DNA of 64,000 bases from Castor canadensis (GCF_047511655.1 NC_133396.1:132999490-133063489), one strand, 5' to 3'. Shown: positions 46,850 to 59,419, counted from the first letter of the stretch. Numbers and translations: made by a program. Notes: generated by a model not told the origin, from the letters alone.

Positions 46850-49370
46850 CATGCTTCTGTTGTTTACTTGTCAGACAACTTTAGATGACTTTTTTTTACA
46901 TCTCAGAGATGCCCTTCTTCATTAGATTCTTTCACTAAATAATAGCCTCCTTATCATGGCAGAATCTGGGCCAGAAAGTTGAGTTTCTTCCTAAAACATC
47001 AAAAGGCTGTTATAATACTTTTCCCAATGCTATTCTATCAGACGTCCTTTAAATCCAGCTATTCCATCCCAGTCTATGAGGAAAAGAAGAAGAAAGAGGC
47101 CATTTGCCCTATAAATTAAAAGCTCACGGCTTTTAAAACTCATGACTAATATAAATACTGCTGAAATAGATTGAGGAATGTGAAAACATGGTTCGATTTC
47201 TTTTGCTACTCAGCAGCCAGGCCTTCCTATGTTGTTGCTCCAGAAGTGTTCTTTGACAAATAGTACCCCAGTGATGCTAGGGAGGCAGTGGTCACCAGAG
47301 CTGTCGAGGCAGTAGCCTGCCTTTCTAACTGGGTGATGGATCTACAAAGCCCTAGTCGGAGGAGCCCAGGGTAGTAACTGCAGCCATCTTTCTCTTTTAT
47401 GATTTCTCTTTCTTTTCATTAAGTTTGACATTTTGGAGCTGAAGCTTTGTAACTAACTATTAGCCCAAGGCAAGAACTGGGAAAATGAGAACTTGCTGAA
47501 AAAGTGACCCCCATACTGAAACACAAAGTGTGAACAACTGTACTTATGGCCTGCCATGAAAAGAACTCCAGCTTGGATTTATGTCCAGATATTGCAGTTG
47601 ATTTGATAAAGTAAAGTGAAACCTGCACCCTCTACACCTGCAGGCAAGCCCAGGGACATTCAAAAAGAAAGGTTTCTATTATTTTCATCTTTCTGTGTTA
47701 TGGTATTTGAAATGAAAGTCTGTGTCCACTTGGTACCCAGAAAAGAATACCTTTGACCATCACTGATGAGCTTAGAAAGTTAGATCATAATAAACAGGAC
47801 AAGAAGGAGAAACAGACCGAACTGAAGGTGCTTTGTGATACGGCTGGGCCAGGTATCACACCGTGAGCTCAGGGCCATCGTTCTGCTCTTCATCTAGAGT
47901 ACACACACCCTGAAACAGCTTTTTGTCAGGCTTATAGATCAAGGAAGCAACCCATTGACCACACTGGCATTTATTTGTGTGTTCAGTTGGAATCCTCATA
48001 CACAGCTGATATACTTACAGGTCTAGGGATTAAATGACCCTGCTTTAGAATTTTAGCTTCAACGCAAAAGTTTCCCATCCAAATTGCAGCTACTGAGAGG
48101 CACAGAGTTTAATCCAGGTCAAGGAGATCACCATCTTCTCCCAAGAAGATTCCTAGTAAAAATTCTTAAGAAGACACTTTCAGCTATTACTTCCAGAATA
48201 GAGGCATTTTCTCCTACTTGCTTTGTGAAGGGATGGAATATCTCCACACAAGATGTTTTTTTTTTTATTCAGCAAGAGACTAATCAGCTGGGCCAGGGCT
48301 GATTAAAGGAGAAAAACAAGAATTCATGATCTTAGCCATGAGTACCTAGGACCCCTAGAAAAAGAGAATGCTGTTTTCCTGATGAAAATAAATTGATTCA
48401 CCTAGTAAATGAAGGAATGGGACAAAATAAGAAATGGAATTATCCCCATTAAACATGGCTTCTCAGGCCCTCAGCACAGAGAATGTGTGAAAAGTGTTAA
48501 GGAAATTAAAGCACGTGTGCACCAACAACATGGTGTGTAGTTTCCTTCCTCCCTCCAAGACCAGAAGACTCCAGAATTTCATTCAAAACTTTAAGTAAGA
48601 GAAGCTATTTGAAAAAACCAATGATTTAGCCATTAAAGCATAGTGATAATTAATAATTAAACAAACAGTTGTTGTAAAGAAAAAGACAAGGCAGTAAAAT
48701 GTCCTTATCAAGAATATTTTCTTGTACCTTAAACAATCCTCTTTTTAGAGTACATAGTTTTGTTGCATCTTTATTTTTGGTAAAGAAATGACAAGTAGAA
48801 ATAAAAATCTTACACAAGGCTTTGAAAATTGTTAAAGGCAGTTAAGTACTGATACAAATATTTGAGTATGCCTTAAAATATTTTTTAATGAAATGTGTTG
48901 ACATCTTGGAAAACAAGTACTGGAGACATAAATGAGAGAGTCAAAATGCTTGTTCTCACATTTCTTATCAGTATTTGTAATAACAAACAGTGAGATCCTT
49001 TTAAATGAAATAAGTTATAAAAGACTGCAAGTAGTCAATGATCAATAGTAATATTTACTGAGTAGCTAAAATGAGAAAACTCCTCCAGAGGCTTTAAGAA
49101 GTGGTTGAAAATTTTACTATATAGAAAGTGAACAAACATTCATAGTGAATAATATCAAATAAAGCATCATAACAATGGCATAGGGCATCTCAAGGGGGCC
49201 AGATCTTCCTCCCCATTGACTGACCAAGGGCATATTTCATGCAGCAGAGTGAATTGGAGTTAGGTTTTAAAGACAGGTCTGTCCTGTCTTAAAGAGCAGG
49301 CCTGTCTTTAAAAGAGCTTTGGTTCTCTCTGTTTAGAATCTACCCCATAACTTAGTAGACTAAAGTGATT
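46850..49370. other. Unique DNA with two inverted repeats
   Basis: No gene. Contains TGTGATAC/GTATCACA (47834-47841 and 47853-47860, 11-nt spacer) and the strong inverted repeat at 49265-49313. 47800-48110 is somewhat GC-richer and not repetitive. Confidence 0.5.
49265..49313. repeat. Inverted repeat with 13-bp perfect arms
   Basis: TTTTAAAGACAGG (49265-49277) pairs perfectly with CCTGTCTTTAAAA (49301-49313) around a 23-nt spacer. The spacer holds a third copy of the arm core, CCTGTCTTAAAG (49283-49294), so two alternative stems are possible. Confidence 0.95.
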
Positions 49371-49479
49371 ATTAAAATAAGGCATGACACTGCAAGTTGA
49401 CTGGACTCCTTTAGAAAGTTCTTCTGCTTCACATAGTGTCAGCAGGAGCCTCTTTTCCAGTTGCATCCAGCTGGTCAAT

Positions 49480-49770
49480 GAGCTGGAAAGTCAAAGAAGG
49501 TTCTGTTCACCTGATTGATGGCTCAGTGCTTCCTCATGTGACATATTCACATAGCTAGCTTGGGCTTCCTCACAGTATGGTGGTCTCAGAGACTGTCATG
49601 TATTTACAAGAAGAGCTTCTAAAGTAAGTAAAGAAAAGTCATCAGTCTGTCTTAAGGCTAGTTCCAAAACTGCTGGAGCCTTACTTTTTGGCACACCATG
49701 ATAAGACCAAGACACAAGGCTATCCCAGATTCAAGAGGAGAGGAAACAGATTCTACTTCATTTTTTGAAA
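49480..49770 (-). mobile_element. Probable ancient LTR-type repeat
   Basis: 'CTAGCTTGGGCTTCCTCACA', 'GTATGGTGGTCTCAGAGAC' and 'TATCCCAGATTCAAGAGGAG' resemble the antisense of an old mammalian LTR family ('GGCTAGCTTGGGCTTCCTCACAGCATGG...CAGATTCAAGGGGAGGGGA'). Family not named with confidence. Confidence 0.4.
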
Positions 49771-49779
49771 CTGATAGTG

Positions 49780-50835
49780 GGCTTTTCTTTGAGACTACCA
49801 TAGCAAAAACAGAAAGAAGAGATGGAATATATACACTCTCTTGTGTACTGACCTCTATAAAGAAAAATCAATTTCTTAAGAGGTTTTCTGTGTGCCTAGC
49901 AGTATGCTAAGCATAGAGAGAAAAAAATATCTATTTGTTTGCAGTAGAATTGCAAGAGCCTCCAGTCATTTTGATGCTGTTGTCATTGTGGCCTGGGATG
50001 TTTTTCACATTGGTTCTCACTTACAAGTAATATGTAGCATAAAAGTACTAGAAAATAAACCTTTATTATTCTGGAAGATTTGAGGACATAATGGAAATAA
50101 TGTCTAAAACATAAAAGTTATAGGCAAGCAGAAAAAGCATTGCCAATCAGAATGCTATACCGAGGACTAATGATGGATTTCAGTTTTGAAGTTTCCATTT
50201 TCCCAAAGGTGAGAATTTTCTTTGAAGTTCGGTTGCTCTCCTGGTGAGTGTCAGGTACTCTAATTTAAGCAATATTTAAATCTGAGCACATGTGTCTACC
50301 AGCAACAACTCAAGTTTATCAACTGAATGGACCCAAACACTGCCCCGTATACTCTGTCCTCTGCCTCACCCATTCACCCTAAATTTCCAAAAATAGATGA
50401 CCTTGAGGTTTTAAGAATAATCAAAAAATAATTCTATTGTTTTCCTTACTTGAATTCTAAATCAGCTCAATGGTAGGCAAAGAGTAAAGGGCCAAGAAAC
50501 AAAAGTATAAGCCTTATTATAGGCAAAGACTAAGCCAGAATGCAAGCCTTAGTTCTGCAGCAATCATGGGCTTCCCAATACAGAACTTAACTTTTTCCTG
50601 TCTCCCTCAAGTGCATGGCCCAAAAACCTTTCTGCATGGAACACCAAACTAGACAACAGCTGTTGAAAAAGCAGACTCCCAGAATATATGCCTACCTCCT
50701 CTCTCCAAATTTACCAAAATTCACTCTCTTCTCCAGGGAGAAGTGAGCGAGATAGTCAGGCAAGGAGCAAGAATATTTTGAGATACTCCCTTGAGAATCT
50801 AGTGTAGATTAATTGTCCCCTGAACAAATATACTT
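49780..50835. other. Unique DNA
   Basis: Nothing recognised apart from a short L2-like phrase at 49890-49915. Confidence 0.45.
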
Positions 50836-50838
50836 CTG

Positions 50839-51041
50839 TGTATGTGAACACATACAACTATATCTATACTTATATACATGTACATATGTACATGTGTGTG
50901 AGAGAATCCAAAATTGAATAGACGGTAGATACTTAGTGATACCCCTACTTTCCACAGTTCACTTTGTTCCATCATTGTCACATACATAATTTTATTAACA
51001 TATATGAATTGTGCAAAAATCAATTCATATATGAATTGATT
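50839..51041. repeat. Cluster of three palindromic sequences
   Basis: First: TGTATGTG-AA-CACATACA at 50839-50856. Second: the perfect 20-bp palindrome ACATGTACATATGTACATGT at 50876-50895. Third: a perfect 24-bp palindrome at 51018-51041 (core CATATATG). Its left part also pairs with CATATATGAATTG at 50999-51011 over a 9-nt loop (partner CAATTCATATATG, 51021-51033). AT-rich palindromes like these can extrude cruciforms. Confidence 0.95.
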
Positions 51042-51135
51042 GTGATATTTCCATACATGCATATGATGTACTTTGATCACATTAACCCTCTTTTACTTCT
51101 TATTTATTCCGCTTCCCCCTTTCACCACTTTTATA
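51010..51135 (-). mobile_element. LINE-1 3' UTR fragment
   Basis: 'GTGATATTTCCATACATGCA', 'TATGATGTACTTTGATCACA' and 'CGCTTCCCCCTTTCACCACT' resemble the antisense 3' UTR of a rodent L1 subfamily related to, but different from, the copies at 4452 and 53080. The body is 5'-truncated and diverged. Confidence 0.5.
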
Positions 51136-51659
51136 AATCAAGAAAAATTTATAGTAGTGCGAAACGAGCACACACAATGTGAAAATTAAAATTGAAGAAA
51201 GGTGAATGAAGAACACCTTCATAATGTTCTCTTAAAACAAAAAGCCAGGGAAATATGCTCTCAACCACAGCTACACCTACAGCTAACTAAAATTTGCAGC
51301 ACTGAGAGGAAGATACATACACTTTTCAGAAAGTAGGTATTTTATGAAAATGCACCGCCCCACATCCTGTGATAGCAAAGATGACTTCAAAAACTATCAA
51401 AATATTCTAAAGTTTTTACCCTTGATGAAGATTGCAATTAATATTCTTCAAAATCTGACCTTGACTTTTACAAACCAATTTACCAGATCCTAAAACAATC
51501 ATGATTATTCAGTCTTTTCTGTGCCACCAAGTAGCGTTTTGCAGAATGGGGAACCAACAACAGTTAAGCCTATTGACACAGTCCCAAATTTACACCTATC
51601 CTGTTGTGGGATTTGGGCTGGTGGTTTTTCTTCTTTTCTTCTCAGGCTTACTGCTTATG

Positions 51660-52200
51660 TTCCTGCTTTCAGAGTTAACCCGTTAATGCCCACAAACGTG
51701 CCATGTTGTGGTCGTTCCTGCATTTTATAGTCTGACAGATATTCATCTCCAGCTCACAGCTTGCAGGTGGGAGCCTCAGCCGAGGAGCCTGGGTGTCAGG
51801 AAATCAGCAGCTGCTCGTATATCACACTGGTCATTAGTGGAGGATCATTCTGGACCTTTGCCCACAACTCCTTGCTATGGCAGGAGAAGGGCTATAAAAC
51901 CCTAGGCCCTGTCAGCCGTTGTCACTTAGGTGAGAATTTATCAGGTCTCCAAGTGCCCTCTGACTGGATTATTATGAATAATGAATGAAGCTTTATGCTA
52001 CACTGAAGCATTAATAAGATGGGAATGGCTGGGAGAGATTCCGTGCACCACAATCACGGTTGCTCTCTGGTTAGCAAATCCACAGCTGGTGGGCCTGCCC
52101 GGCACAGCCTCTGTGAATCTGACTGGAGAGAGGTCCTCCTTTAATTATGGAGCAAGCCTTACAGTATGAATTTTAGCCTGTGGGTGGTAATAAAGAATCA
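51660..52200. promoter_or_regulatory. Strongest candidate conserved non-coding element
   Basis: About 540 bp of non-repetitive, GC-richer DNA between AT-rich flanks. Motifs include 'GATTATTATGAATAATGAAT' (51966-51985, POU/homeodomain-like), 'GCATTAATAAG', 'TCCTTTAATTATGG' (homeodomain core) and 'GGTTAGCAAATCCACAGC'. Short frames are open in several overlapping registers, which reflects composition rather than coding. There is no consistent frame and no flanking splice pattern. Read as a probable ultraconserved-style enhancer, unverified. Confidence 0.45.
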
Positions 52201-52204
52201 GGAA

Positions 52205-53060
52205 TAAAGCTGTGTGCAAAGTGCACAAAACAGATTTTAGTTTCTCTTCATTTTAAAAAATTAGAGTGTTTAACGCCAATCATCTATTTTGCTATCACCC
52301 TATAGCAATAGTCTGCTGTTGAAATACAGTCATGGAAAAATTTCTAATATAGAAATACAAGTGTCTTTCATGACTGATGACTTCTGCCACTTCTCTAAGT
52401 GGCTGCTTCTGTGTGAATCTCAAAACCAAAACGAAGGAAGGGTCATGGAGACAAGAGAGGAGCCAAAGGTGTCACTGATCTGACTAAGGGAACAATGTGT
52501 CTCCAATTACCCTAAAGAAAATTGTCTACTAAAACTGTGTTCCTTCCTGCAGAACCATTACGATCCTGATACCTTCCCCGGGCTACCATCTTGGTGACCA
52601 TTTCAGGACATTCTGGTTACTTCCTTCCAGGAGTTCCAATTTTTATTAAAATACAAGGTCATCTGACTATCTTCCCCTGGAAACCTTGATTGAATGAGGT
52701 AAAGAATAATTGATGCATTCACTTTACATCTGAATCTCTTCTGAGATCTCAAGGGCCAGAAGTTAGAGGATGTGATTTTCAAGTACTGGCTTCCATCCAA
52801 TTCGACCTCTTTCCTTCGACATTTTCTGAGACCCTCAAATTTTTCAGGACTATGGAATAATTTTAAGACACAAATCTAAAACAAAGATATTGACACAGTG
52901 GTAAACCAACATTAATACCACAGCTCTCTGAGAAATGTTGAAATGCAGGTTATTGCTCGGTGACAAGAAGAGAGGTTTCCAAGATATGGTTCTGTCTCAG
53001 GCTCTGCAGTTACTACACAGGCTGAGAGCTCCTTAACCTGTCCCATTCAGTATCCACTGA
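52205..53060. other. Unique DNA right of the candidate element
   Basis: No gene or repeat recognised. Confidence 0.45.
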
Positions 53061-53079
53061 GGGAGGGAGACGAGCTCTT

Positions 53080-53322
53080 TTTTTTTTTTTTTTTCATTTT
53101 ACTTTTATTATTCATATGTGCATACAAGGCTTGGTTTATTTCTCCCCCCTGCCCCCACCCCCTCCCTTACCACCCACTCCACCCCCTCCCGCTCCCCCCC
53201 TCAATACCCAGCAGAAACTATTTTGCCCTTATCTCTAATTTTGTTGTAGAGAGAGTATAAGCAATAATAGGAAGGAACAAGGGGTTTTGCTGGTTGAGAT
53301 AAGGATAGCTATACAGGGCATT
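53080..53322 (-). mobile_element. 5'-truncated young LINE-1 3' end with target-site duplication
   Basis: T-run (53078-53094) followed by the reverse complement of the 3' UTR seen at 32940-33180, including 'CATATGTGCATACAA', the C-rich tract and 'TTTTGCCCTTATCTCTAATT'. The 13-mer GAGAC(G/A)AGCTCTT flanks it at 53067-53079 and 53323-53335 with a single mismatch. Only the last ~240 bp were inserted. Confidence 0.93.
53143..53201 (-). repeat. C-rich tract, G-quadruplex motif on the minus strand
   Basis: More than eight runs of three or more C over 59 bp. It is the complement of the G-rich L1 3' UTR tract at 33069-33117, with similar spacing. Confidence 0.85.
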
Positions 53323-53339
53323 GAGACAAGCTCTTGAGT

Positions 53340-53985
53340 CTCATCTGAGAAGAAATTCTAAGACCCATAATTACAGACACTTGGAGTATAACCCCCTTCA
53401 CTGTTCTGTCCTTGAAAAGGAACAAGTCAGTGTAAAATATGTCTAAAAAAGAAAACCTCCCCTGTGCTTGATACCAAAAAAAGAAATGCTTTTGTAGGTA
53501 AATGGAGATGATTAAGTAAAATCACTTAAAACCCAGGTCCGTTGATAACGTATCTCCATGGATTGTTCCTCTTTCTCCTTCTTGATGGAATGTAGATGGA
53601 ATGCTTTGTTCCTTTTATTACTAGATGTTTGTGTAGTCTAAAATTACAGATGTTTTTAGAATGGAAGGAAATTTTAAGTTGGTCAAGTTTAATTTCTTCA
53701 AATTAACCCCCTCTTAAAAAAAATAATAAAATGCCTGCCTGGCACTTCAATCACCCCCAAGTGTGTTTCTCTTGTTTATCTCTCTCTTTCTCACTCTCTC
53801 TTTCCCCTCTCCTCTTCTCTCCTTTTCTCCTTTCCATCAACTACTTGATACTGAAATAATGGTTTGGATAATTCAACACTGGTGTGTTAAATTTGTCATC
53901 CTAGGATTCCTTAAGGTAGACTTTGAATCTTGTCTTTCTTAGAAGTCTTCACGGAATCTATCAGTGTCTTCCTCATAACGTTAAT
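53340..53985. other. Unique DNA with a pyrimidine-rich tract
   Basis: 53764-53836 is CT-rich (TCTCTC, CCCCTCTCC). Nothing else seen. Confidence 0.5.
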
Positions 53986-53989
53986 CAAA

Positions 53990-54130
53990 TAATAATTTAT
54001 TAAGCATCTACTGGGTGTCAGACCATGTCCTGGTCCCTATAAGTAAGCAGATGATTAGCATGTAACCTTGTTCTCAAAAACTTCAGTCTAGTAGATATTT
54101 GATATTTGAACAGCACATTTGTTATAAATG
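53990..54130 (-). mobile_element. LINE-2 3'-end relic
   Basis: 'AATAATTTATTAAGCATCTA', 'CTGGGTGTCAGACCATGTCC' and 'TCAAAAACTTCAGTCTAGTA' are antisense L2. Confidence 0.7.
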
Positions 54131-54139
54131 AGATGACAG

Positions 54140-57100
54140 TCTGGATGTAAGAAGCATTTGTTTGGTTTAAACTACCAAATCCACAGGGCACTGCATAGCC
54201 AGTATGCTAACAGCAGTGTTAAGGTATATCTCCAGTACCTCAGGATTAGTTATTGGCCTGTTTCACTTAACGATGTGGAGGATGATTGAGAGAGCAAGCC
54301 TGTGGAATGTGTGGCTCACAAAAATAATCAGTGCCTTAATTATTTAGATGGAATTTCTTAGGTGAAATGATGACCTGCATCTAGGAAAGTACAAAAGTCT
54401 CTTTATGAAATCGAGCTTGAGGACCCCAAACCGATTTATTGAGCGTAGAATGGAAGAGTGTGTTATATGTATCTTGGATGATAGAATGGTTGATATGAAC
54501 TGAGGAATCGATGCTATACATTTCAAGGGGGTATATAGCCATCAAGAGTACATATAGGAAAGGAAAATTAGGCACATGAAATGACTCAAAATTATGTCAT
54601 AATAGATGGAGTTGGAAGGAACCAAGGCTATTTTGCCTGAAGAATAAATGAAGCAGGAAACACAGCCATTGTCTTCAATTATTTGGGAGTGGACTGTGGA
54701 AGATACTTTAAACTTACTCTGTGAAAGCCAAAAAGTGATGTTGGAAAATTCAGAGAGAAATTTCAGCTCATGATAAGAATGGCTTATCTATCAGTACCTA
54801 AATAGACAGCGTTGGGAAGTGATGAGTGTGGACATGGGGCTTGAGGGGAACCCTAATTTGCCAATGTCTCCCTTATATCAGTTTTTCTGCTACTAATTAC
54901 ATATTGTGGAGACTCTACCTCTGTTTTAAGGATGCTGTGGAGTTTTGTTTCTGAGTTTGGGTTTTGTTCAATGATTACATACAAAGTTATTGGTCGTCTT
55001 CCAAATACATGATACCACGTATAAGAAAATTTCACCTCTATAAATCTCCTCTGAAAGATGACATTGGAAAAGCACCTAGCTAAATATTTTCTGAAGGTGG
55101 AGCTTAAGGTAAGAGTGGAGCTAGTACCTGAAAGAAAATTTTCTACACTAATCCACAGTGAAGTAAAGAACTAGAAAAGGAGGGCTCAGCCAAGGAGAAA
55201 ATAGGCTTCCATGCAAGACCTTATGACTGCTCCAGTCGCTCTCAATGGAAGCCTTCCTTCACCAACACACTGAACTGAGAGGTGTTCAGATCTAGCCGTT
55301 TCCTGTCATCTCTACCACAAACTCAGGAGCTAGAGGAATGTGAGCAAGGAACAGAAACAATGGTGTGTTTAGAGAGCTGTAAGTCCAGCCTTTAAAATCT
55401 CAAGTTAGCCTCAAGATAAAAATTGAGTTGCACCAAGGAAAAGTCAAGGAGCCATCACTGGTTCAAATGGAAATCCAGTGAGTACCCAGTCACTGGTCAT
55501 GTTTAAAGCATTGGGATGGATGATGGGGAACTTGCAGAAGGCAGCAGATTCCAGCATTACCCAGGGGATAACATAGCAATAGTTAAGCCTCTGTCCAGTT
55601 CTGGGACTATGGATTTATTTTGGCTGATGTTGGACTTTTCATGCTTAAGTCTATGTGGATGTCTCAGTATGTCTGAGTAGGAATTGTTAAATGCTCTCTA
55701 AGCAAAATAGATCCCCTCATTCACTCACAAAAGCCTCAACATCTGCCTGAATCACACCTAAGTGAATAGCATTTGGGGATCGTCATGATTAGTTTACTGT
55801 CTGAGAAGATGCATGAGCATGGGCTCATGGGGGCACAGATGTGTGTGACAGCATACCCAGTGACACATGCTCTGCTAACTCATGTCTGCTGGAGTGGTCT
55901 TCCCACTGAGCCAGCATAAGTTTTTTGTGCAACACATTGGCATTAGCAGAGTTTCATACCACCATGAAGCCATAATCTGTTTGGCAGGCATAAGGGATAC
56001 TCCAGAATCCCAAGGTTAATGGGGAACAAGGCAGAAAACATGATCTTCTCATAGGGCATTTTTCAGGCATAGAAGCTTACTGAAGACAAACTCTACTTCA
56101 ACTTTGATGGACAAAATTGTTAACTTGGACTCTTGATGGTAAAGAAAAGCAATGGCAACTTCACCAAGATTTTAGGAAAATTACATATTGTCTTTCCCTC
56201 TTAAAATGTTGAAGAGAGCATCAAGTCAAATGGCAAATTATACATTTTTCTAAGATGCGTAAAGGGGAGAGAAACCCGTCATCACAGAGCCACACACAGG
56301 CACTTCGGACCACCCTGAAACAGTTTTACAATTCTGACACTTTTAGGGTTTCCTTGCTCCTGAGCCTTGTTATGTCCCTCGTGTTCAAACTTAAACAACT
56401 TCATGGGTATATCTTCAACTAAACTAGAAAAACATCTATAAGCCAAACATCAAGAGATAAAGAATAAGGCTTATACAATTAAGATCTCTTCAATTCACTA
56501 CATAAATTATATCTCAATAAGAAAACGTTAAGATGAGGGAAAATGAAAGAAAAAAGGAGACAGGTAAGTGAAGGAAAGTGTACCATTAAACACAGGGAAC
56601 ATTTTGTGACAAGATAAATAGAAAGGAGAATAATAACTAAGGGACTAGTGGTTACCTTGTGAAACAGAATGAAATTAGTTTAGGATCAAAGGGGATGTGT
56701 TTGAACAAGAGAAAAAAAATGAACAATGACAAAGATAGAAATGGGAAAATTAAAAAACAGCAGAGCCTTGAAAAGATAGCTAATACATGAAGAGAAAGAA
56801 GTGGACAGAGAAGAACAAAATTATTTTTTATAGCAAATGGAAATATAAAATCTATTGTAGTTAATGGTTCTGTCTTTGCCCCTCAGAGCTCAGACAAAGG
56901 CAGCCAAGATGCCCACAATTATTATTTATTCATACCCCTTGCTTCCAAGGGGTTCCCTGGCAAAATTCCAACAGCTTTGCCATTTTCAAGAATAGGGATT
57001 TCAGAGTATAGCTTCTCTGAGGATTTGGTCCTATAATCTCCTTTAATGTTTCTATTGCATCAAAAGGTCATCTCAATTCAGATGTGCATAAAATTGAAAT

Positions 57101-58395
57101 TAGTCTGAGGTCCCTTGGAGATCTGAAGCCCTAACAGACAGAGGACGCCTATGCTGGCGATCTCACACTGGGTATGAAGAACCCCTTCAAGTTGCCATTT
57201 TGTTTTCTACTGAAGTTTAATAATGACAATTCAACTGCATACACCCTGCCTGCAACAAGCTAAAATTTCAGTAGCAAACCACAGAGACTTATTTAAATGA
57301 TAATGGAGTGTTCCACTAGACATGGTAACAGAGTACTGAGGAAGAAGTGTCATGCCCTAATCTACGAATGTTCTTTGTAACTCCATGATAATTTAGGATG
57401 TCTCTCTGTCCCACAACTCACTGACCCAGGCAGTTTCCATACATTTAGCCTCTATTATCTATACAATCTCTGAGAGTTGTCCCAAATCTGTGAGTTGTCA
57501 TTAATGTTCCCACTTTATGTTTTAGAAAACTGTCACACTAAGGATGTACAACTAGTAGGTGTCAGTGATAGTCTCTAAACCTAAGTCTGACTTATGGCAA
57601 AGTGTGTACTCTCTTCAAATTGGCTAGATCATTCAAAGTCACTTTGTGGCATATGTTCAATCTACTCTAGGCTGAATTAGAGTAGATGATTTCAGCCAAT
57701 TCTAGATATTTCACTCTTCCTGCATGCTGAGTTACATTGGTGCTAGAGGAGTGAATAAGGCAGTCTCAGTCTTTGAGAAGCATACCATGGAGTCACAAAG
57801 GCAGACACAGGAAAACCTGAGAGCCACAGTCCACTGGGATTCCAGAAAAGACTTCCCTGTCCTAAAACTAATTCACATTGGCCACTTAACACCAATAAAA
57901 ATCATGTTTGTTTAGTTTTTTGTTTTTATAAAAATTCTGATCCAGGGAACTTCTAAGGCTGAGCCAGTCTGCCTAGAACAAGTCTCATTCTAAATAGCCA
58001 AGTTAACTGTAAATGTTTTTTCTCAGGGTTACCGGACAAAGTTCCATGAAGTTCACTCACTCTTAAACCCAAAATTTTTGTCATTCTTCCTTTCAGTGAT
58101 AAGCATAGTTTTGTCTCTCATGAATAGAAGCAAGGGCAAAGGCACTAGGTGACAACCTTATTTCTGTAGGTAGCCAAGCTGCCAACACTACAAATCAAAG
58201 TCTTGCTGCTGTTTCACTCTCATTCCTATCTTTGTCTCTTTCTCCCAGATCATGTGGCTGGAAATGGTTAACCTTGAAGTAGGTGACCACCTCTTAAGGT
58301 AGAACTCATGGTGCTGATAAGGACTTTTACTCCAAAAATTTATCACTAGTTTGCCTCAATGCTAAAGATGCTACTATTTGTGAAGAAGAAAAGAA
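54140..58395. other. Long mostly unique interval
   Basis: More than 4 kb without a clear gene. 56440-56700 has weak old-L1 wording ('ATTATATCTCAATAAGAAAA', 'GGGACTAGTGGTTACC'). An inverted repeat ATCTACTCTA/TAGAGTAGAT lies at 57660-57669 and 57678-57687. A splice-like arrangement occurs at 58229-58304. Confidence 0.5.
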
Positions 58396-58399
58396 TCTT

Positions 58400-58770
58400 T
58401 CATTAGCATTTATTACAAAAACAATGCATGTTCACTGAAAATAACTAAGATGAAAATCTATGGAATAAAAATGAATGCCCCCCTGTACCCTGCACCCCCA
58501 ATCCATAGGCATTTCCAGAGGTGATCATTATTTACAGATTGCATGAATCTTCACAAATTGTTTCTGTAAGTTTATATCTGTAGATAATTTTTGCTAAGTG
58601 TAATCAGTTCCCTGTTTATGGGCATTTCATTTGTTTGTGATTTTTACTATTAGAAAAAAATTAATATTCTGACACATTTATACTTGGCACATGTAGAAGT
58701 AGTTCTGAAAAACAATTTCTTAAACATGGTATTGTTGAATGAAAGGGTAAGCACATTTTAAACGTTCATG
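58400..58770. mobile_element. Probable ancient LINE-1 antisense relic
   Basis: 'ATTACAAAAACAATGCATGT', 'TTTATGGGCATTTCATTTGT' and 'TATTGTTGAATGAAAGGGTA' resemble old L1M-type antisense text ('TGGACATTTAGGTTGTTTCC...GGAATTGCTGGGTCAAAGGGTA'). Diverged; orientation not certain. Confidence 0.4.
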
Positions 58771-59419
58771 GAGACTTGTGGAAATTCTGTAAAACCAAAA
58801 GTAGGAAGCAGAGGAATGAGTTTTGGTGAACACACTGATGGAGCCTGCCTCATTTGTGCCCCTAAAGCAACATATCTGGGTACACAACCATAAGTATATT
58901 TCATTCATTCAAACACCACCCATGATATGTGTCACGAGAGCAAACAACAGTTGCAATTGTTGCCTTAAACCACTTGAAACCATTTGGGAGTAGGACCTTA
59001 AGATAGCACATCACAGAAAGTAAGTTAGTGGGGGAGAATGTGGGACCAAGATGCAGAGTATAGGAATGGATAGCAGCAGAGAACTATGTACTACAAAGTA
59101 GGGAGGTGATACTGACAGACATGAGTAAAATGTGAAGGCAACAGAGACATCATAGCCCATTTACAAGTATATTAGGGCTAATGCTTCAAAGCTATGTTCT
59201 TTGTATTTTCTTCCCCTGACAATGACATTCTCAGAAGATAGTAGTGTGGAAAGAAAATTAGACAGAAAAGATTGAGATTTCGTGTCCAAAGTAGGATAAA
59301 GCAAAACTTCCAAAATCATGTCCAGGCCCTTATGAAAGAAGTTAGTAAAGTATATGTTTCCAGTACTTCCTTCCTTTCCTCTGTCTTAAGTTTTTTCTGA
59401 AAGAACAACTTTGACAAAT

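Noticed and set aside
51521..52169. Series of overlapping short frames suggesting a multi-exon gene
   Set aside because: Frames shift with no splice sites at the joins. The block is better explained as a conserved non-coding element.
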